This document shows, piece after piece, positions 35,676 through 50,600 of a DNA stretch of 64,000 bases. The position numbers and the translations under genes are program-made. Below the pieces are notes generated by a model. It worked only from the letters and a program-made list of their open reading frames with translations. It was not told where the DNA came from and ran no database searches. Source of the stretch: Branchinecta lynchi (lineage: Eukaryota; Arthropoda; Branchiopoda; Anostraca; Branchinectidae); contig JAKZAP010000001.1 in the NCBI GenBank assembly GCA_023053575.1, forward strand, positions 17,004,849 through 17,068,848. The letters run 5' to 3'. How positions within the stretch are numbered: the stretch's first letter is position 1; the number at the start of each line of letters is the position of its first letter.

Positions 35676-38600
35676 AGAGGGTTGACCCCCCCCCCGAAAA
35701 ACACAAAAATAGTAATTTTTACAGGCTTTTCCCTCTAATCTATGTCTTTTTTATACTTTTTTGTCCGACCCGCAGGCAACCCGCCCCCCCGAAAGGCACC
35801 CCCCCCCCCCCCGAAAAAAATTCCTGGATACGGGCCTGGGGAGGAGCATGGGAAGGATTTTTTCAAATAATGAGGAAGAGCTTTTGAGGAATGAGGAGAA
35901 CTAGGAAGGTTCCCGAACATCTAGATGTTTTTTTTAAATATTTTTCTTGCTTTTACGTGCAGTGGTTATGGTTGTGGTGACATTTTTGTTCCGCTATGGC
36001 CCGATGTTTTTTTGGGGGGGAGGAATTATATCGTATCTTATCACATTAGACTCGGTAGTATGTGTAATACTTTAGTTTGTAATCAAAATAGATGCGAAAC
36101 AAAGTGTGGGTATAGTACGTAACTGACTACTTCTATTTACAGGATCCAGCGGGATTTATCATGCGGCGCTGGCCGTCTCGGTATAACACAAATGGTGAGC
36201 TATTTTCATAGGAAAGTCTTGTCACGTTTATGGTCCATTTACACACTGCGTAAAATCCGAGCGTATTTTACGTACGTTTTGAGCTTGAAAAGATTTCTAG
36301 CAATACGGATGTACTTAAATACAAAACGGACCGATTTCTCTAATACGTCCGTATTACTAGAAATGTTTTCAAGCTCAAAACGTGCATAAAATACGCTCGG
36401 ATTTCAAAATACGCTCGGATTTTACGCAGTGTGTAAACCCACCATTAACTGAGCTTGGCAAAGCGTGGCCAAATTCGTCGCAATATCAGCTTAGTGTTAG
36501 ATCGCTGACTGTTGTAAAATCGTATTCTTTTTAGAATTTGAGTTTCAACAGTTTTTAAGCAGCTGCTATTTCCTAGCATCTGTTGCATTGATTAGTCGTA
36601 GCGAGAACAAATAAGCCAATAGAACCTCCGCCTTTAGTCCCGTATTTATTCGTGGTCGCATGTACGAGACGTCACCTGTTTGTGTTTCAGAATCTGCCTT
36701 TTCATGGGTTTGTTCGTTACTAAGCAAAACCCTTGAGATAAGAATGATCATGGACCCTAGGAAATCAGAATGTATCGTTTGGTAAAAAGTATTTTATTTT
36801 TGGGATCCCAAAACGTCATTGGAGGGATACCTATGACTGACTTCACAAAACTTGTCATTTGTGAACTTAGTTTTCTTGCTGGACAAATGGTTCATCACGA
36901 ATTCGGCTGATACTGGAAATTTGGTTGAATCCCAATGTTGTTTCTGGAATCGATTAGAGTTTCGGTATCCGGGCTTGGAGACATGCTGAATCCATTTTTG
37001 AACTTTAACAGTAAAAATATTCAAGGAATCTGACGAAGACTGAATGGCGAAGACATGACCCAATTGTTTGAATCAAATGTTACATTTTTGGGATCCCATC
37101 GAAACCTTTGGTCTTGTTGAACTTGGCTGTAATGATGCACACTTTAAAGGCGCTAGAACCTATAAACCCTTGAGACAAAAACGATAATAGTTCCTTGGTG
37201 ATCATACTTTTTTTTTTTTTTTTTTTAACTTTTCGGTTAAGATGTGCACTTTAAGGGAATTCTTTTGTAAGCAAAACCCTTGAGGCAAAAATGAGCATGG
37301 CCTCATAGTGATCATGAAAATGTATATTTTGCATAAACGAATTTTTGTTTACTTTGCGATTAAGAGTAGTACTTCTAAGCCGATCTTGTTGAATCTCTAA
37401 GTTTCCAGCCAAGTTTCATCGTCCTAGCACATCGGGAAGTACCTTAACTTGCGAGCAGGGGCGTCCCGACACCTTCCTGATGGGGGGGGGGGGGGGGTGC
37501 TCCAGAAGTTTACCGGATTTTTCAAAGTTTTACCGGACTTTTTCGAGGTTTTACTAACAATTCTCCGTAGTGACCATCTCTGCAGAAACTCTAAAATACT
37601 GTTGTCTTCTGACTTTGATTGTGTGTTACAAACAACAGTAGAATAGGCTCATTAAAGTTTAACCGAAAAAGCAGCTTATTTTTAAAGTTGATATCTGAAT
37701 ACACTGAAATATTTTGACATATCTGAGAGATTTTGTATTACACACATGGCTCTGTTAATACCGTTCAATGTGTGCTGCTTGCACGACAAACAAAAATTCA
37801 TCCAGACGCGGGATTTGAATTTGAACAAAATCCAGCGTTTTCAGGGCTAAAAATGTGACATCGGAGAAGTTATGCCTGTTTGGAAAATGATTTTCGGATA
37901 TGTCTTGTAATGAATCTGATATTTTTATTTTATTTTTCGGCAATGGCTTACATTTCTATAGTTGGTAAATAGTTCAAGCGTATAGGCACAAGTACATGGA
38001 GGCACTACAGATCCGAAAGAATAATTATGAAATTGATTATCCCTGGTAACGGAGAAACGAAATAACGCATTTTTAACTGATTTTCGGGAAAATTTAAGTG
38101 AATAAGTGATATCTTACTAGACGATTGTCAGTTGAAACTAAAAGCTTTTCGACCTTCAACCCACCCTACATATTATTTGCCGCGTTTTTAGCCTTTAACC
38201 ATTTGTTCACAACACATCCAATTTCACATTCGTCAATTAGATCTTTGCGATTAGTAACAGACGCTGGCTGGTCAGCCATTGTTGAACGCAAAGTGGTCTG
38301 AGCCATCTTCATCTTGCTAAAAGTCTTTCCCCTTTTGCTGAAGTAATAGGGATTGTCTTAGCGCGCTTGAACGCTTTCCATGCTAGTGGTAAGATATCTT
38401 TCAGTTCACGAAAGACTTGTATCTTCAAACTTTTTGTTTGTTTTGGGCTCTCCTGACCACACACACCTTCGGGACGCCCCTGCTTGCGATCACCGGAATT
38501 CCGGACCTTCCGCCTCTCTAACTTCCTCCACAGTGCCCAGGTCCAATCCGGTAAAGGTAAATGATTTATCTAGAAGATTTGTTTGTTATTCCACCAAGTT

Positions 38601-41600
38601 CCATCCCGATCTCTCCAGCCTAAGCGGTCACGCATTCCCCCCTCCCCTCCCCCCGACAAGTTGTTGGTTCCGGTCCGAACGTGAAAAAGAAGATCAGAGA
38701 CATGTCTTCTGATCAATTATTATATTTCACTGGAATCCGATAACCTGTTCCAAAGTTACGCATGACGCAATATTCCGGATTCCCTCTCCCTCCACTCCCC
38801 CCACGATGATCGGATTAAGAGTTTGTTTGTCTCCAAGTCAGTTTGATCAGGTTCCGAATACGCCTAACAAGTTTCGTCGTGAAAACGCCAAAATCGCCAT
38901 CCCCAGAATTACGCCCACCCCCCCGCCCCAAAGTATCCGGATCCAGTATAATTGTCTAACGATTTATGTAGAATAGATGCTTGTTCTTCCCAGCAAGTTT
39001 CACTCAAATCCCTCCATTCTAACTGTTTCTCGAGATTTCCGGTCTCCCCCCGACTCCCCCACAGGTGTCGAATCCGGTCCGGACATCAAATGGGACATCA
39101 GATTGTCTCGTTCAGTATTCAGTTCTTAAGTTTCATTCCATCTGATCACCCGTTCGAAAGCTACGCACTACTCAATTTTCCGGATTCCCCGGCCTCCACT
39201 CTCCCTAGATGGTCGGATCAGGAAACTGATTATTTCGTAGTTAGTTTCGCCGGGTCCCTAACATGCCTAGCACATCTGGAACTGGAAGTACCCTAACTCG
39301 CGATCACCGGACTAACCACCGACCGACCGACAGAAACGTGATCGGTATATGTATATAAAACGTATAAGTATATTATACTATTTACGCGATAATACGAGTT
39401 AGCGGCGAATTAGTAACGAATTACGGCGACTTGCCCTTGCTTCTGTCTCTCGCTGGATCAGTTCTTCCGTTATTGCTTCTGCCGTAACTATGACGTAACT
39501 GACGAGAACCCTAGGGACAAACGTAACAACTAGTTTACCAGCCTGTAGTAATTACTGACAAAAACAAACTACTAACAAAACCCCGAACTAATTGAAGCAA
39601 TTTGTTTCCAGTCACTTAATCCAGAAACATACATGTTAGTTTGATGTTTCAAACACCTATATCTGTACTACTCTGACAGAGAAATTGCAACCTACCCGAA
39701 GAAAATAGGAAAGGACAATGGAAAAGGACCTTGAAAGTGTTAAAATTAACCTGTTCTAGACATTTTTTAGTCGGATCTTTTTTTTTTTTGAGGTGGGTCT
39801 GCTAGTAGACGTTCTGAGAATAGACGAATAGACAACCTAGCCGCGAATGCAGGTGTGATATACAAGAGTGGAGTAAGAAGAAGCAGCTGATTTTGAGGCC
39901 TTCTTTAAGCAACAAAATGTCATTGTTGCCGGTGGCCAAGTACCAAATAGCGATCGCAATTTCTGTCCGTCGGTCTGTCGGCCCCGGTTTCGCTAGTTTG
40001 GGCACTTCCAGATAAGCTAGGACGATGAAACTTATCAGGCATATCGGGGACGAGACCAGATTAAACTAGAAATAGTCACTTCCCCGATCAGACCATCTGG
40101 GAGGAGGAGTGGAGGTTGGGGGAATCCGGAAAAAGTAGGAAACATGACGTATTTTTAACTATGAACGGGTGATCGGATCATAATGAAACTTGATATATGG
40201 AAGGACCTCGTATCTCAGACGTTCCATTTTAAATCCAGACCGGATCCGGTGACATTGGAGCAGTAGGAGGGGGGCTTCCTGATGTGCTAGGACGATGAAA
40301 ATTAGCAGACATGTCAGGGACCCAAACTGATTAACTTGAGAATAGTCGTTTCCCCGATCCGACCATCTGGTGGGGCTGGAGGGAGAGGAGTCCCGGAAAA
40401 GTGAGGTATCTTTAACTTAAGAACGTGTGATAGGATCTTAATGAAACTTGATATATAGATAGACCTCGTGTCTCTCACGCGCCATTCTCAATCCGGACCG
40501 GTCCGGTGACATTGGGGGTTGGGGGGTGGAGGGGGAGCCGGAAATCTTGGGAAACGTTTTGAGTGGAGGGTTCTGGATAAAACTTGATTAGTGGGAAGAA
40601 TAAGCCCAAGTCCTAGATACTTAAATGTCATAACCGGACCGGATCCGGTCACCGTGGGGGAGTTGGGAGGGGGGGGGGTCCGAATTTATAGTGATCCCGC
40701 GAGTTCGATACTTCCTGATGTGCTAGGACGATGAAACTTTGCAGGCGTGTCAGGGAACCGAACAGAATGACTTGAGTATGTAGTTCCCGATCCGACCATC
40801 GTGGGTGGAGTGAAGGGATTGGGAATCGGAATCTAGTGGCAGACTTTAGCGGGTGACCGGATTTAAATAAAACTTGATATTTAGAAAGCCGTTCCTCAGA
40901 TGTTCCATTTTAAATCTGGACGGGATCCGGTGACATTGGTGGGAGTCGTAGGGGGGACCGGAAATCTTTGGAAACGCTTAGAGTGGAGGGGTGGGGATGA
41001 AACTTGGTGTGAAGAACAAGCACAAGTCCTAGATACGTCATTGACATAATAGGACCGGATTCGGGCACTGTGGGGAAGCTGGGGTGGTGGTACGGAATTC
41101 TAGTGATCGCGCGAGTTCGGTACTTCCTGATGTGCAAGGACGATGAAACTTTGTAGGCATGTCAGGGACCCTAACGTATTGCCTTGTGAATAGTCGTTTC
41201 CTCTATCCGACTATCCTAGGAGGAGTGGAGTGACAGGGAATCAGAGAAACTAGTGGCATGGGCAGCTTTTGAATGGGTGATTGGATTTGAATGAAGCTTG
41301 GCAAGTGGAAAGAGCTATTGTCTCAGATGTCCCGTGTCAAGTCCGGGTCGGATTCGATACTTGTGGGTGGAGGGGGGAGGGGGCATCGGCAAACTTTTGA
41401 AGCGCTTAGAGCCAATTCAAGGGATTGGGATGGAACTTGGTGGGGAGGCACTAGGCCTTAATTGACGGAGCCCGATCGTATCGGAGCTCTGTGGTGGGAG
41501 TTGGAGGGGGTTTCCTGGAATTCCGGTGATCGCCATTTAGGATAGTTCTAGGTGTTCTGAGGACGATGAAACTTTGCAGGCATATTAGTGACGTAAGGAT

Positions 41601-44600
41601 CCCACACATTGCTCTAGGAAAATTTTTGTTCTGGGACCCGAAAATCATTTTAGGGAGTTGAGGGAAGAGAAATCTGGATATCATTGACTGCCGTAAGTTG
41701 CGAACGGGTGGTCCGATTCGTGAAACTTTATGGGTAATAAAAACCGAGGACCTAGACAAGCAAAACGTGGCCAAGGTAGGAGGAGGGGGGGGGTGAAGCC
41801 GGACCCCTAAATTTGCTACGATAGGTTATGCTCCGATTCCAGGCAAACTTGATGGACGGGAAGACGAGATGTCAGAGACGCGAATTTATGTTTCCGAGTC
41901 GTTTTCAACTACAGTGGGGGGAGTTGGGATGGGAGTCCCGGAGATGATGTTGCTCGCATAGGGGTTAAATAAGTTGGACAATTTGAGTGAAACTTGGAAT
42001 ATAGTGAAGTTATATGCCCAAGATGACATATTTGAAGGTTCAAACCGGATCCGACAACGTTGGGGAGGGGGGAGAGACTCGTCGGAAGTTCAAAGAAATG
42101 CTTGATTTCGAGTGAAACTTGATAGGTGGTACGAGAAAATGCTTCAGATGATCCGTTTAGGAGTCGAGCCAGATTCCGCCGCGTGCCGGGAGTTGGAGGG
42201 AGTACCGGAAATCGTTTGGCCCGCCTAATGACCAAACGAGTGGATCTATTGGGTTGAAACTTGGAAGGTAGAAAAGTCATTTGCCCTAGATGATCCGAGG
42301 CGATGCCACACTTTTCAGACTTGAGTGAAACTAGATATCCTATTTCTAGGTCCGAACAGCATTTTTGGATGGCGGGGTATTTTATGACGTTCTCTCCAAC
42401 TTTCTTTACGACATACTCGTAACAAGTCCCATATGAGCTCGTAGCTCTTGTTCTTAATTTTTACTATTTGCTACAAATTTTACCATCAGGCTCATTTCAT
42501 TGACCGTTTGTTGCATGTCGAAATTTCGACCGTCGTCACCTGAATAAGTTATACCGACCTTCCGTAACTCTCGACTCCTCTTGCCGCACTCTTCTGAGCG
42601 TGATGGATTAGGGCAAGTCGTTCTCTAACTGATGACAGGACATGTTTGCTTATCGATTTAACAAACTCCTATTTACAGGTGTAATCAGTTTGCAATACAG
42701 ATTGCCACCCCTACCGCGCGAGGGTGCTTGGACAATAAGGGTTGAAACAGGAAGCCAGATTCATAATTCGACGTTTGTCGTGGAGCAGTATTTTATTCCC
42801 CAGTTCGAGGTAGGTTTAATTTGGCCAAGCCGATATTTTCAACTTGAAGCGAGATATTGAAGCTCTAGACTAACTTGATTATGCGACAATCGCGTAGCCT
42901 TTGCGAGGGTCTCTCGTACCCCTTTGAGTACGCGTAAAAACGGTTAGGAACCATGAAACACAGCACGCTGAGTGAAAGACAAAGTTTTATTTTGAATTCG
43001 TCTCGAAAAGTCCAACGCAAAACTGGGCAGACGGAATTTCAAACTGAACCGACTACTTTCCAACATAAAACTCGACGTGCCAAGTTTCAGCCAACTACAT
43101 GTTACGATCGACCGCTAGGCAAATCCCGACCTGTTTGTTGAACATAAACGTAAAGATTGTGTCTAGACTGAACAGTTTATTCTAGCCTAAAGTAAGGCAT
43201 TGTCTGTTTTGGTTGTATGCTTGGGATCTTGGGAATCCCCTGATGGATTCTCGATTAAAGGCAGTTGGCCCCGAAATGAGAGAAACGTCCACTCTGCTTG
43301 TTTATTTCAGTTCTTGATCAGCACACCTGCTTACATTTTTGATACCTCGGAGTTTCTAACAGGAAGTATTGGGACACTTTTCCATTCGTCGAAAGTAAGA
43401 TTCGGAGAAATACAGATCCGCTACCTTGCGAAAACTCCCGGACAGTCGCAGTTTGTACTGCTGCATTCGGAGACTTCGAAATGGGTGAGTGTTGTATTTA
43501 ACGTCTTTTTCTGGGGGTGAGCATAGTCAGATGCAAATCTTCGATTGACAGTGCTCCGTATGAACACCAGTACTACTACGTTATAGTCTAAGTTATTCTC
43601 GTTATAGTCTTGGTTATTCTCGCCGTTCCCCGAGGACTCCTCGGGGAATCGAAGGGAACGTCGAGAATAGAGGGAGTGACTCCACGCGGACTCCGCGTCC
43701 GGAAAACAACGAGAACACGGGGAATGCTTCCAAAAGGAATTTTCTTCGAAAAAGAAGTATGCAGTTGACAAAATTAGTCTGGATCCACTTTTTTTTTGGT
43801 TTTGTTTATTCTGATTGTTCTCAATTAATTTTACATTACACCTACACCAGCAAAAATTGATTCCCCTCTGAATCTGAAAGGGAGTCCTTATTGATGATGG
43901 TGATGATAATCGGAGCATTTCCCGTCTGTGGGGACTCGCGAGAATACGGGGAGTGAGTCCCCGGCACAAACAAAAACGCTGGGACTCCTCAAGTGGAGTC
44001 CTCGGGGAACGGCGAGAATACGCCTTAAGAGCTTGGTCACACTTGGCTCATTTCCTGGCTTTTTGGGTTCCAAAAGTAGAAAAAAGAAAAAGAACAAGAT
44101 ACAACTAATTCTGAATGTTGTCGTTCTAATTCAGGAGATCAATTAGAGCATATGCGTGTAGAATTATGTTATAGGAATCCTAATTGACCCCTAATTGCAG
44201 TCTGCTTTATCCCCAAACTGCCACAAAGCCCATCAAATCTCACGTCCCCTAGGGATTTTCAGTTGTTTGTCGAATAGCGGCGTTTTGATCCCAGTGTGAC
44301 CAAGCTCTAATTGCGATAACGATCTCGGTGTAGAAAACGATACCCCTTCCCCTTATGACTTTTTAGACTATTTCCCTTTTCCTTTTAATTATTTTGGTTC
44401 TTTTCCTATCTGCTCAGTCTGACTGTGAGACTTTTTTCTTTAATTTCAGACCCACGACTTCTCTTTCGAATTTGAGTTGGATGGCTTTCGTCAAAACGGC
44501 AGGCTTTTAGACGGGACAGTCATTCGCATTGAGGCCGTCCTCTACGACGCTTTCCTCGGTGAATCTCGAGAAGCGTTTGCCGAAACAAAGGTTGTTCCGT

Positions 44601-47600
44601 CAGCTGTCAAAATCAACTTCCTTGGACCGAAAAATCCCATTTTCAAACCGGGAACTCGTTATACCGGATATGTGAGTAGATTTTTATCTTGTTTCTTTTA
44701 TAGGTCCTAAATATCCACTGAAGGATTAGCAAGCTAAGCCCAGACACCTGGCGTCATCATTTTGTTTAAAGGAAGAAATTCCTACGGAAGAAATTACGAA
44801 TCCTTTGAACTTGTCTGTTTTTTCTGCCAGCCTCGCTAGCTGTGGGGTGAGGGAAAATGCCAGCCGGGAACCAACCTTTAGAAGTTCCTTCAGTGTTCGT
44901 TAGTCTGTATCTAAACCTGTTTTGATGTTAATCTAGTCGTTAGTCTTTCTGCCATACCAGTCCGCTCTTCGAAGACAAAAACTAGACTTACGTTGCCTGG
45001 GCAACGTGAAGTGTTGCGGCAACCTTTGTCTGGCTTCGCCGACTAAAGTGTTGCTAGCAACACTTCGGTTTTGTTTCTTCACCGTCGGTTAAATGCTGAA
45101 GTTGTCAACTTATCGAAGTAACTTTTGCGATGTCATAGGTATCCCTCCACTTACGTTTTGGGATCCCAAAAAGCTGGAAACCCCTCATTGCCGAAGATGA
45201 TTATGAGCTAACAGTTGACTGTTGCATACAAGTCCCCTGCATGTCTCACAACTGGTATCGCCTATTTTTGGTTTCAGTGTGTACCTTACTACTGAAGTTG
45301 TCAACCCCTTGAAACTTTCAAACTGGTTTTGTTTCTTCGCTGTCGGTTAATGCTTTATTTAATTAACGGTTAATTAAAGTTGTCAACTTATGGAAGCTTT
45401 TAAAACGGGATGTTCTGTAAAAAATAATCACATGATCAAAGGCTATTCCTCAGCGTTGTAAAAACAACAACAACAGAATATCGGAAGAAGGGACTAAATT
45501 AACTTTGCAGTCAGTTGAACTTTATCCTTTTCAATCGCATTATCTTTTGTTCGCTAGCGCTTCGTCGCTAGCGACTAAACGCTGAACTTGTCAACCCACC
45601 GAAACTAAAGCCCGGCAAATTGCAAGAATTTACTGGTTAGAAACAATAGACAAGAGACGCAGAACGAAGGGTGATCTTTTTTTCTAACAAATTTCAAAAG
45701 AAATATTGCAACCGATTCTTATAACTCTTTTAAGATTAGGTAAAATGTCTTTCGCAACAATAGGTCTTGCAACCAGGGGCGTACAAGTGCATTTTCGTGT
45801 GTGGGGATACAGAGCAAAAGTTTTTCCCGGATCTTTCAAAAAATTTACCAAATCCTAGAAACTTATAATTCGAGCTTTAAATTATTAAAATTACTTAACA
45901 GAAAGGTTTACATACAAAGAGTAACGCTAAAGTGCAGCATGAAGGATGATTAGCCAGCTATTCTAGGCGTCGGTTTTTTGAAACCCGCTTGGACAATATA
46001 TTGCCGGACACGATATATAGCAAGGAAAAAATAAATGGAGTGCCGCATGCGAAATTTTTCTAAATCCAGTTTTTGTTTCTTTTGGTTATACGTTAACTGC
46101 TTCTCATACAAGTCCTATCTTTTACCGTGGATCATGAAGATCCTAATTCTTTCCAGAAACTGGATAGAACGACGTCCCGGAGCCAGCACCTACTGTAGGC
46201 TATTCAGGACTACCCATGATACAAATAAAGTTAGCGCCACAGGCGAGATTTTTTTTTATTTCTCCATGCCAAATTAAACTATTTCCATGCAGGTTCTAGC
46301 TTTTAGTGTTTCTCAAACCCCAATCCTAAAACTGACTTAAAGCCCAGCTAAATGACACACCCTTCCATAAAATATATCACAAAAGCGCCCCAGGTGGAAT
46401 TTTCGAAACATTGTTCATTAGAGCGTCTTTTAGGAATCCAGATAAAAGTAAGGACTATCGATGAAATCATAGATCAGTCCTTTTGTCTCCAACCAGTGCT
46501 TCACTCGACCTCTCCGAGTATCGAGGTTCGTGGTAAACCGAATCCTGGCAATCCTACCGAATAAATTACCGAATCCCAGCTGTTATACCGAATAAGTCAA
46601 AACAAAGTCCAAGCCTAAAAGCTCCTTTCCACTAAGTAGAGAATATACTATATTTGACGGAGCAAAACGGATAAGTCAGCTACATTTTCTTAGAGCTATA
46701 TTTCGGCCCTTCTTGGCAAGGGTCCTCTTCAGGCTCAAGCTGGAAAATGATCCGTTTTGCTTGGGCTGAAGGGATATTTATCACCGAAACATCTGTGATC
46801 ACAGCGTCTTTTAGGAGTGGTATTTGATGGTAAAATGTTCACGAAATCTTTCACCAATGGTAAAAAAATCAGACAAATCAAGTAGAAATTCCAATTTTTT
46901 GCAAGATCTCCAGAAAACCGTCAAAAATCCTGAAATCCGACAAAAGAAACTCTCATCCGTCAAAGACCCAAGAAGTGCGTTTTTGACGGACAAAATCCGT
47001 CAAAGTCGAACCGCTGATCACCATCATCAACTACGTTCCGTCAGCATACGAACCTCCCTGGCCGTTGGTGTTGCATTGCCCTATGATTTATTAAACTAAA
47101 TGCTTACCTTTCGGGTCTACTATAACATCTCTGTCAGTTCAAATAATTCACAAGACGGATTTGTCACCTACGATGCTTTAACAGTGATATTTCGGCCCTT
47201 CTTGGCAAGGGTCCTGGCCAGGCTATCAATCTTTGGGGCCAACGTCGAGGAAGGAAACAAACCTGCAATAAATAACTGGAGCTTATGCCGACTATTAATA
47301 TCTTATTAGGGCAAGTCCCTTTTAAATACCACTGTAGGAAAAAAACTAGTCCTGGGATTTAATTTTTGGGATCCCAAAACGTAAGTGGAGGGATACCTAT
47401 GACATCGCAAAAGTTGTCCGTCTGTCCGTCCGTCCGTCCGTCCGTCCGTCCGTCTGTAAGCACGATAACTCTCGAAGGGAATGAGATATTTTGATGAAAC
47501 TTGGTGTGAGGGTTCGTTGGGTCGTCGGACCAGTCAAGTTCGTAGATGGGCTTTGTAGCTCTACATTTAGGGGTGGGGGAGGGGATTCAAATTAAGGGAC

Positions 47601-50600
47601 AAACAAAATGTTTTGAAACAGCTAATGTGATAGTCGATTATGGGGTGAGAAGACATGCTGAACACGATGGTGAAAACCATTTTGTCATCGGACAAGTAGT
47701 TCGCCCGGAATCCGGCCAAAACCGGAAAGTTTGTTGAAAGTAAAAGTTTTATTTGAAGTTGATTAGATGTTCGATTTATGGGTAGGAAGACATGCTGAAG
47801 ACGATGGTGAAAATTATTTTCTCGACGGACAAGTATTTCGCCCAGAATCCGGCCCAAACCGGAAAGTTTGTTGAAAGTAAAAGTTTTATTTGAATTGATT
47901 AGATGTTCGATTTAGGAGTAGGAAGACATGCTGAAGACGATGGTGAAAACTATTTTCTCGACGGACAAGTATTTCGCCCGGAATCCGGCCAAAACCGGAA
48001 AGTTTGTTGAAAGTAAAAGTTTTATTTGAAGTTGATTAGATGTTCGATTTATGGGTAGGAAGACATGCTGAAGACGATGGTGAAAATTATTTTCTCGACG
48101 GACAAGTATTTCGCCCGGAATCCGGCCCAAACTGGAAAGTTTGTTGAAAGTAAAAGTTTTATTTGAAATTGATTAGATGTTCGATTTAGGGGTAGGAAGA
48201 CATGCTGAAGACGATGGTGAAAACTATTTTCTCGACGGACAAGTATTTCGCCCGGAATCCGGCCCAAACCGGATAGTTTGTTGAAAGTAAAAGTTTTATT
48301 TGAAGTTGATTAGATGTTCGATTTAGGGGTAGGAAGACATGCTGAAAACGATGGTGAAAATTTTTTCTCGACGGACAAGTATTTCGCCCGGAATCCGGCC
48401 CAAACCGGAAAGTTTGTTGAAAGTTAAAGTTTTATTTGAAATTGATTAGATGTTCGATTTAGGGGTAGGAAGACATGCTGAAGACGATGGTGAAAACTAT
48501 TTTCTCGACGGACAAGTATTTCGCCCGGAATCCGGCCCAAACCGGAAAGTTTGTTGAAAGTAAAAGTCTTATTTGAAGTTGATTAGATGTTCGATTTAGA
48601 GGTAGGAAGACATGCTGAAGACGATGGTGAAAACTATTTTCTCGACGGACAAGTATTTCGACCGGAATCCTGCCCAAACCGGAAAGTTTGTCAAAATTAA
48701 AAGTTTTATTTGGAGTTGATTAGATGTTCGATTTAGGGCAAGAAGACATGCTGAACACTAATGTGAAAACAAGTTTCTACCCGGACATGTATAGTTCGTC
48801 CGGAATCCGGCCAAAACTGGAAAACTGTTGGAAGTCAAAGTTTTATTTCTAGTTGATTAGATAAGCTATTTAGGGGTAAGAAGAGATGCTGAGTCCCTGT
48901 ATGACAATCATATTTTACCCGGACATATAGTTCGACCGGAATCCGGCTGGAATCGGAAAATTTGTTATAAGCTAAATTTCTATTTGAAGTTGATTAGATG
49001 TTCATTACTGGGGAAAGAAGATACCCTGATTTCGTGTTTGAGCTTTCTTTTTTCGCCGGACAAGTAGTTCTGGAGTTCGGCCGGAACCGGGAAATTAGCA
49101 GAAGTGGCAGGAAGTTTTCGTCAAAACAGATATGATAGGGGTAAACACACATGCTGAATCCAAATCTGAACTTGGTTTTCTCAGGTGATTAGCTATTTTG
49201 CCTTAATCTGTTTCTGAATTTTAATTGTAAAAATGTTCAAGGAGTCTGGCGAAGACTGGATCTGGCTAAGACAAGACCCTGTTGTCTGGATCAGATATTG
49301 AATTTTTGGGATCCCATCGAAACCTTTGGTCTTGTTTATACGGCCGCTGTTTTTGCCGCACGATTAGGGCGATAACAGGAACTGTTTTTGGGATCCCAAA
49401 ACGTAAGTGGAGGGATACCTGTGACATCGCAAAAGTTGTCCGTCTGTCCGTCCGTCCGTCCGTCTGTCCGTCCGTCTGTAAGCACGATAACTCTCGAAGG
49501 GAATGAGATATTTTGATGAAACTTGGTGAGAAGGTTCGTTGGGTCGTCGGACCAGTCAAGTTCGTAGATGGGCTTTGTAGCTCTACATTTAGGGGTGGGG
49601 GAGGGGATTGAAATTAAGGGACAAACAAAATATTTTGAAACAGCTAATGTGATAGTCGATTATGGGGTAAGAAGACATGCTGAACACGATGGTGAAAACC
49701 ATTTTGTCATCGGACAAGTAGTTCGCCCGGAATCCGGCCAAAACCGGAAAGTTTGTTGAAAGTAAAAGTTTTATTTTAAGTTGATTAGATGTTCGATTTA
49801 GGGGTAGGAAGACATGCTGAAGCCGGTGGTAAAAATTATTTTCTCGACGGACAAGTATTTCGCCCGGAATCCGGCCCAAACCGGAAAGTTTGTTGAAAGT
49901 AAAAGTTTTATTTGAAATTGATTAGATGTTCGATTTAGGGGTAGGAAGACATGCTGAAGACGATGGTGAAAACTATTTTCTCGATGGACAAGTATTTCGC
50001 CCGGAATCCGGCCCAAACCGGAAAGTTTGTTGAAAGTAAAAGTTTTATTTGAAGTTGATTAAATGTTCGATTTAGAGGTAGGGAGACATGCTGAAGACGA
50101 TGGTGAAAACTATTTTCTCGACGGACAAGTATTTCGACCGGAATCCGGCCCAAACCGGAAAGTTTGTCAAAATTAAAAGTTTAATTTGGAGTTGATTGGA
50201 TGTTCGATTTAGGGCAAGAAGACATGCTGAACACTTATGTGAAAACAAGTTTCTACCCGGACATGTAGTTCGTCCGGAATCCGGCCAAAACCGGAAAACT
50301 GTTGGAAGTCAAAGTTTTATTTCTAGTTGATTAGATAAGCGATTTAGGAGTAAGAAGAGATGCTGAGTCCCTGTGTGACAATCGTATTTTACCCGGACAT
50401 ATAGTTCGACCGGAATCCGGCTGGAATCGGAAAATTTGTTATAAGCTAAATTTCTATTTGAAGTTGATTAGATGTTCATTACTGGGGAAAGAAGATACCC
50501 TGATTTCGTCTTTAAGCTTTCTTTTTTCGCCGGACAAGTAGTTCTGGAGTTCGGCCGGAACCGGGAAATTGGCAGAAGTGGCAGGAAGTTTTCGTCAAAA

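Larger units (their letters stand above)
36705..39350 (-). mobile_element. Family B element, minus orientation, carrying A and hAT insertions
   Basis: B core and distal motifs are seen outside the inserts: AACCCTTGAGATAAGAATG at the left, AAGTTTCATCGTCC at about 37415, and CCCGTTCGAAAGC later. The right end is GACCGACCGACAG with GTGATCGGTATATG. Inserts are the short A element at 36797-37118 and the hAT-type element at 37456-38482. The hairpin terminus is missing on the left. Confidence 0.75.

Noticed and set aside
47363..49336. Regular repeat-spacer appearance suggestive of a CRISPR array
   Set aside because: The units are contiguous 137-bp monomers without unique spacers, in a eukaryotic intron.
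47567..50153. Series of overlapping 72- and 96-residue minus-strand frames starting MGRIP and resembling each other
   Set aside because: They are translations of the 137-bp tandem core of family A. The period is not a multiple of three, the same peptides recur in several frames, and identical shadows occur at 11924-12142.
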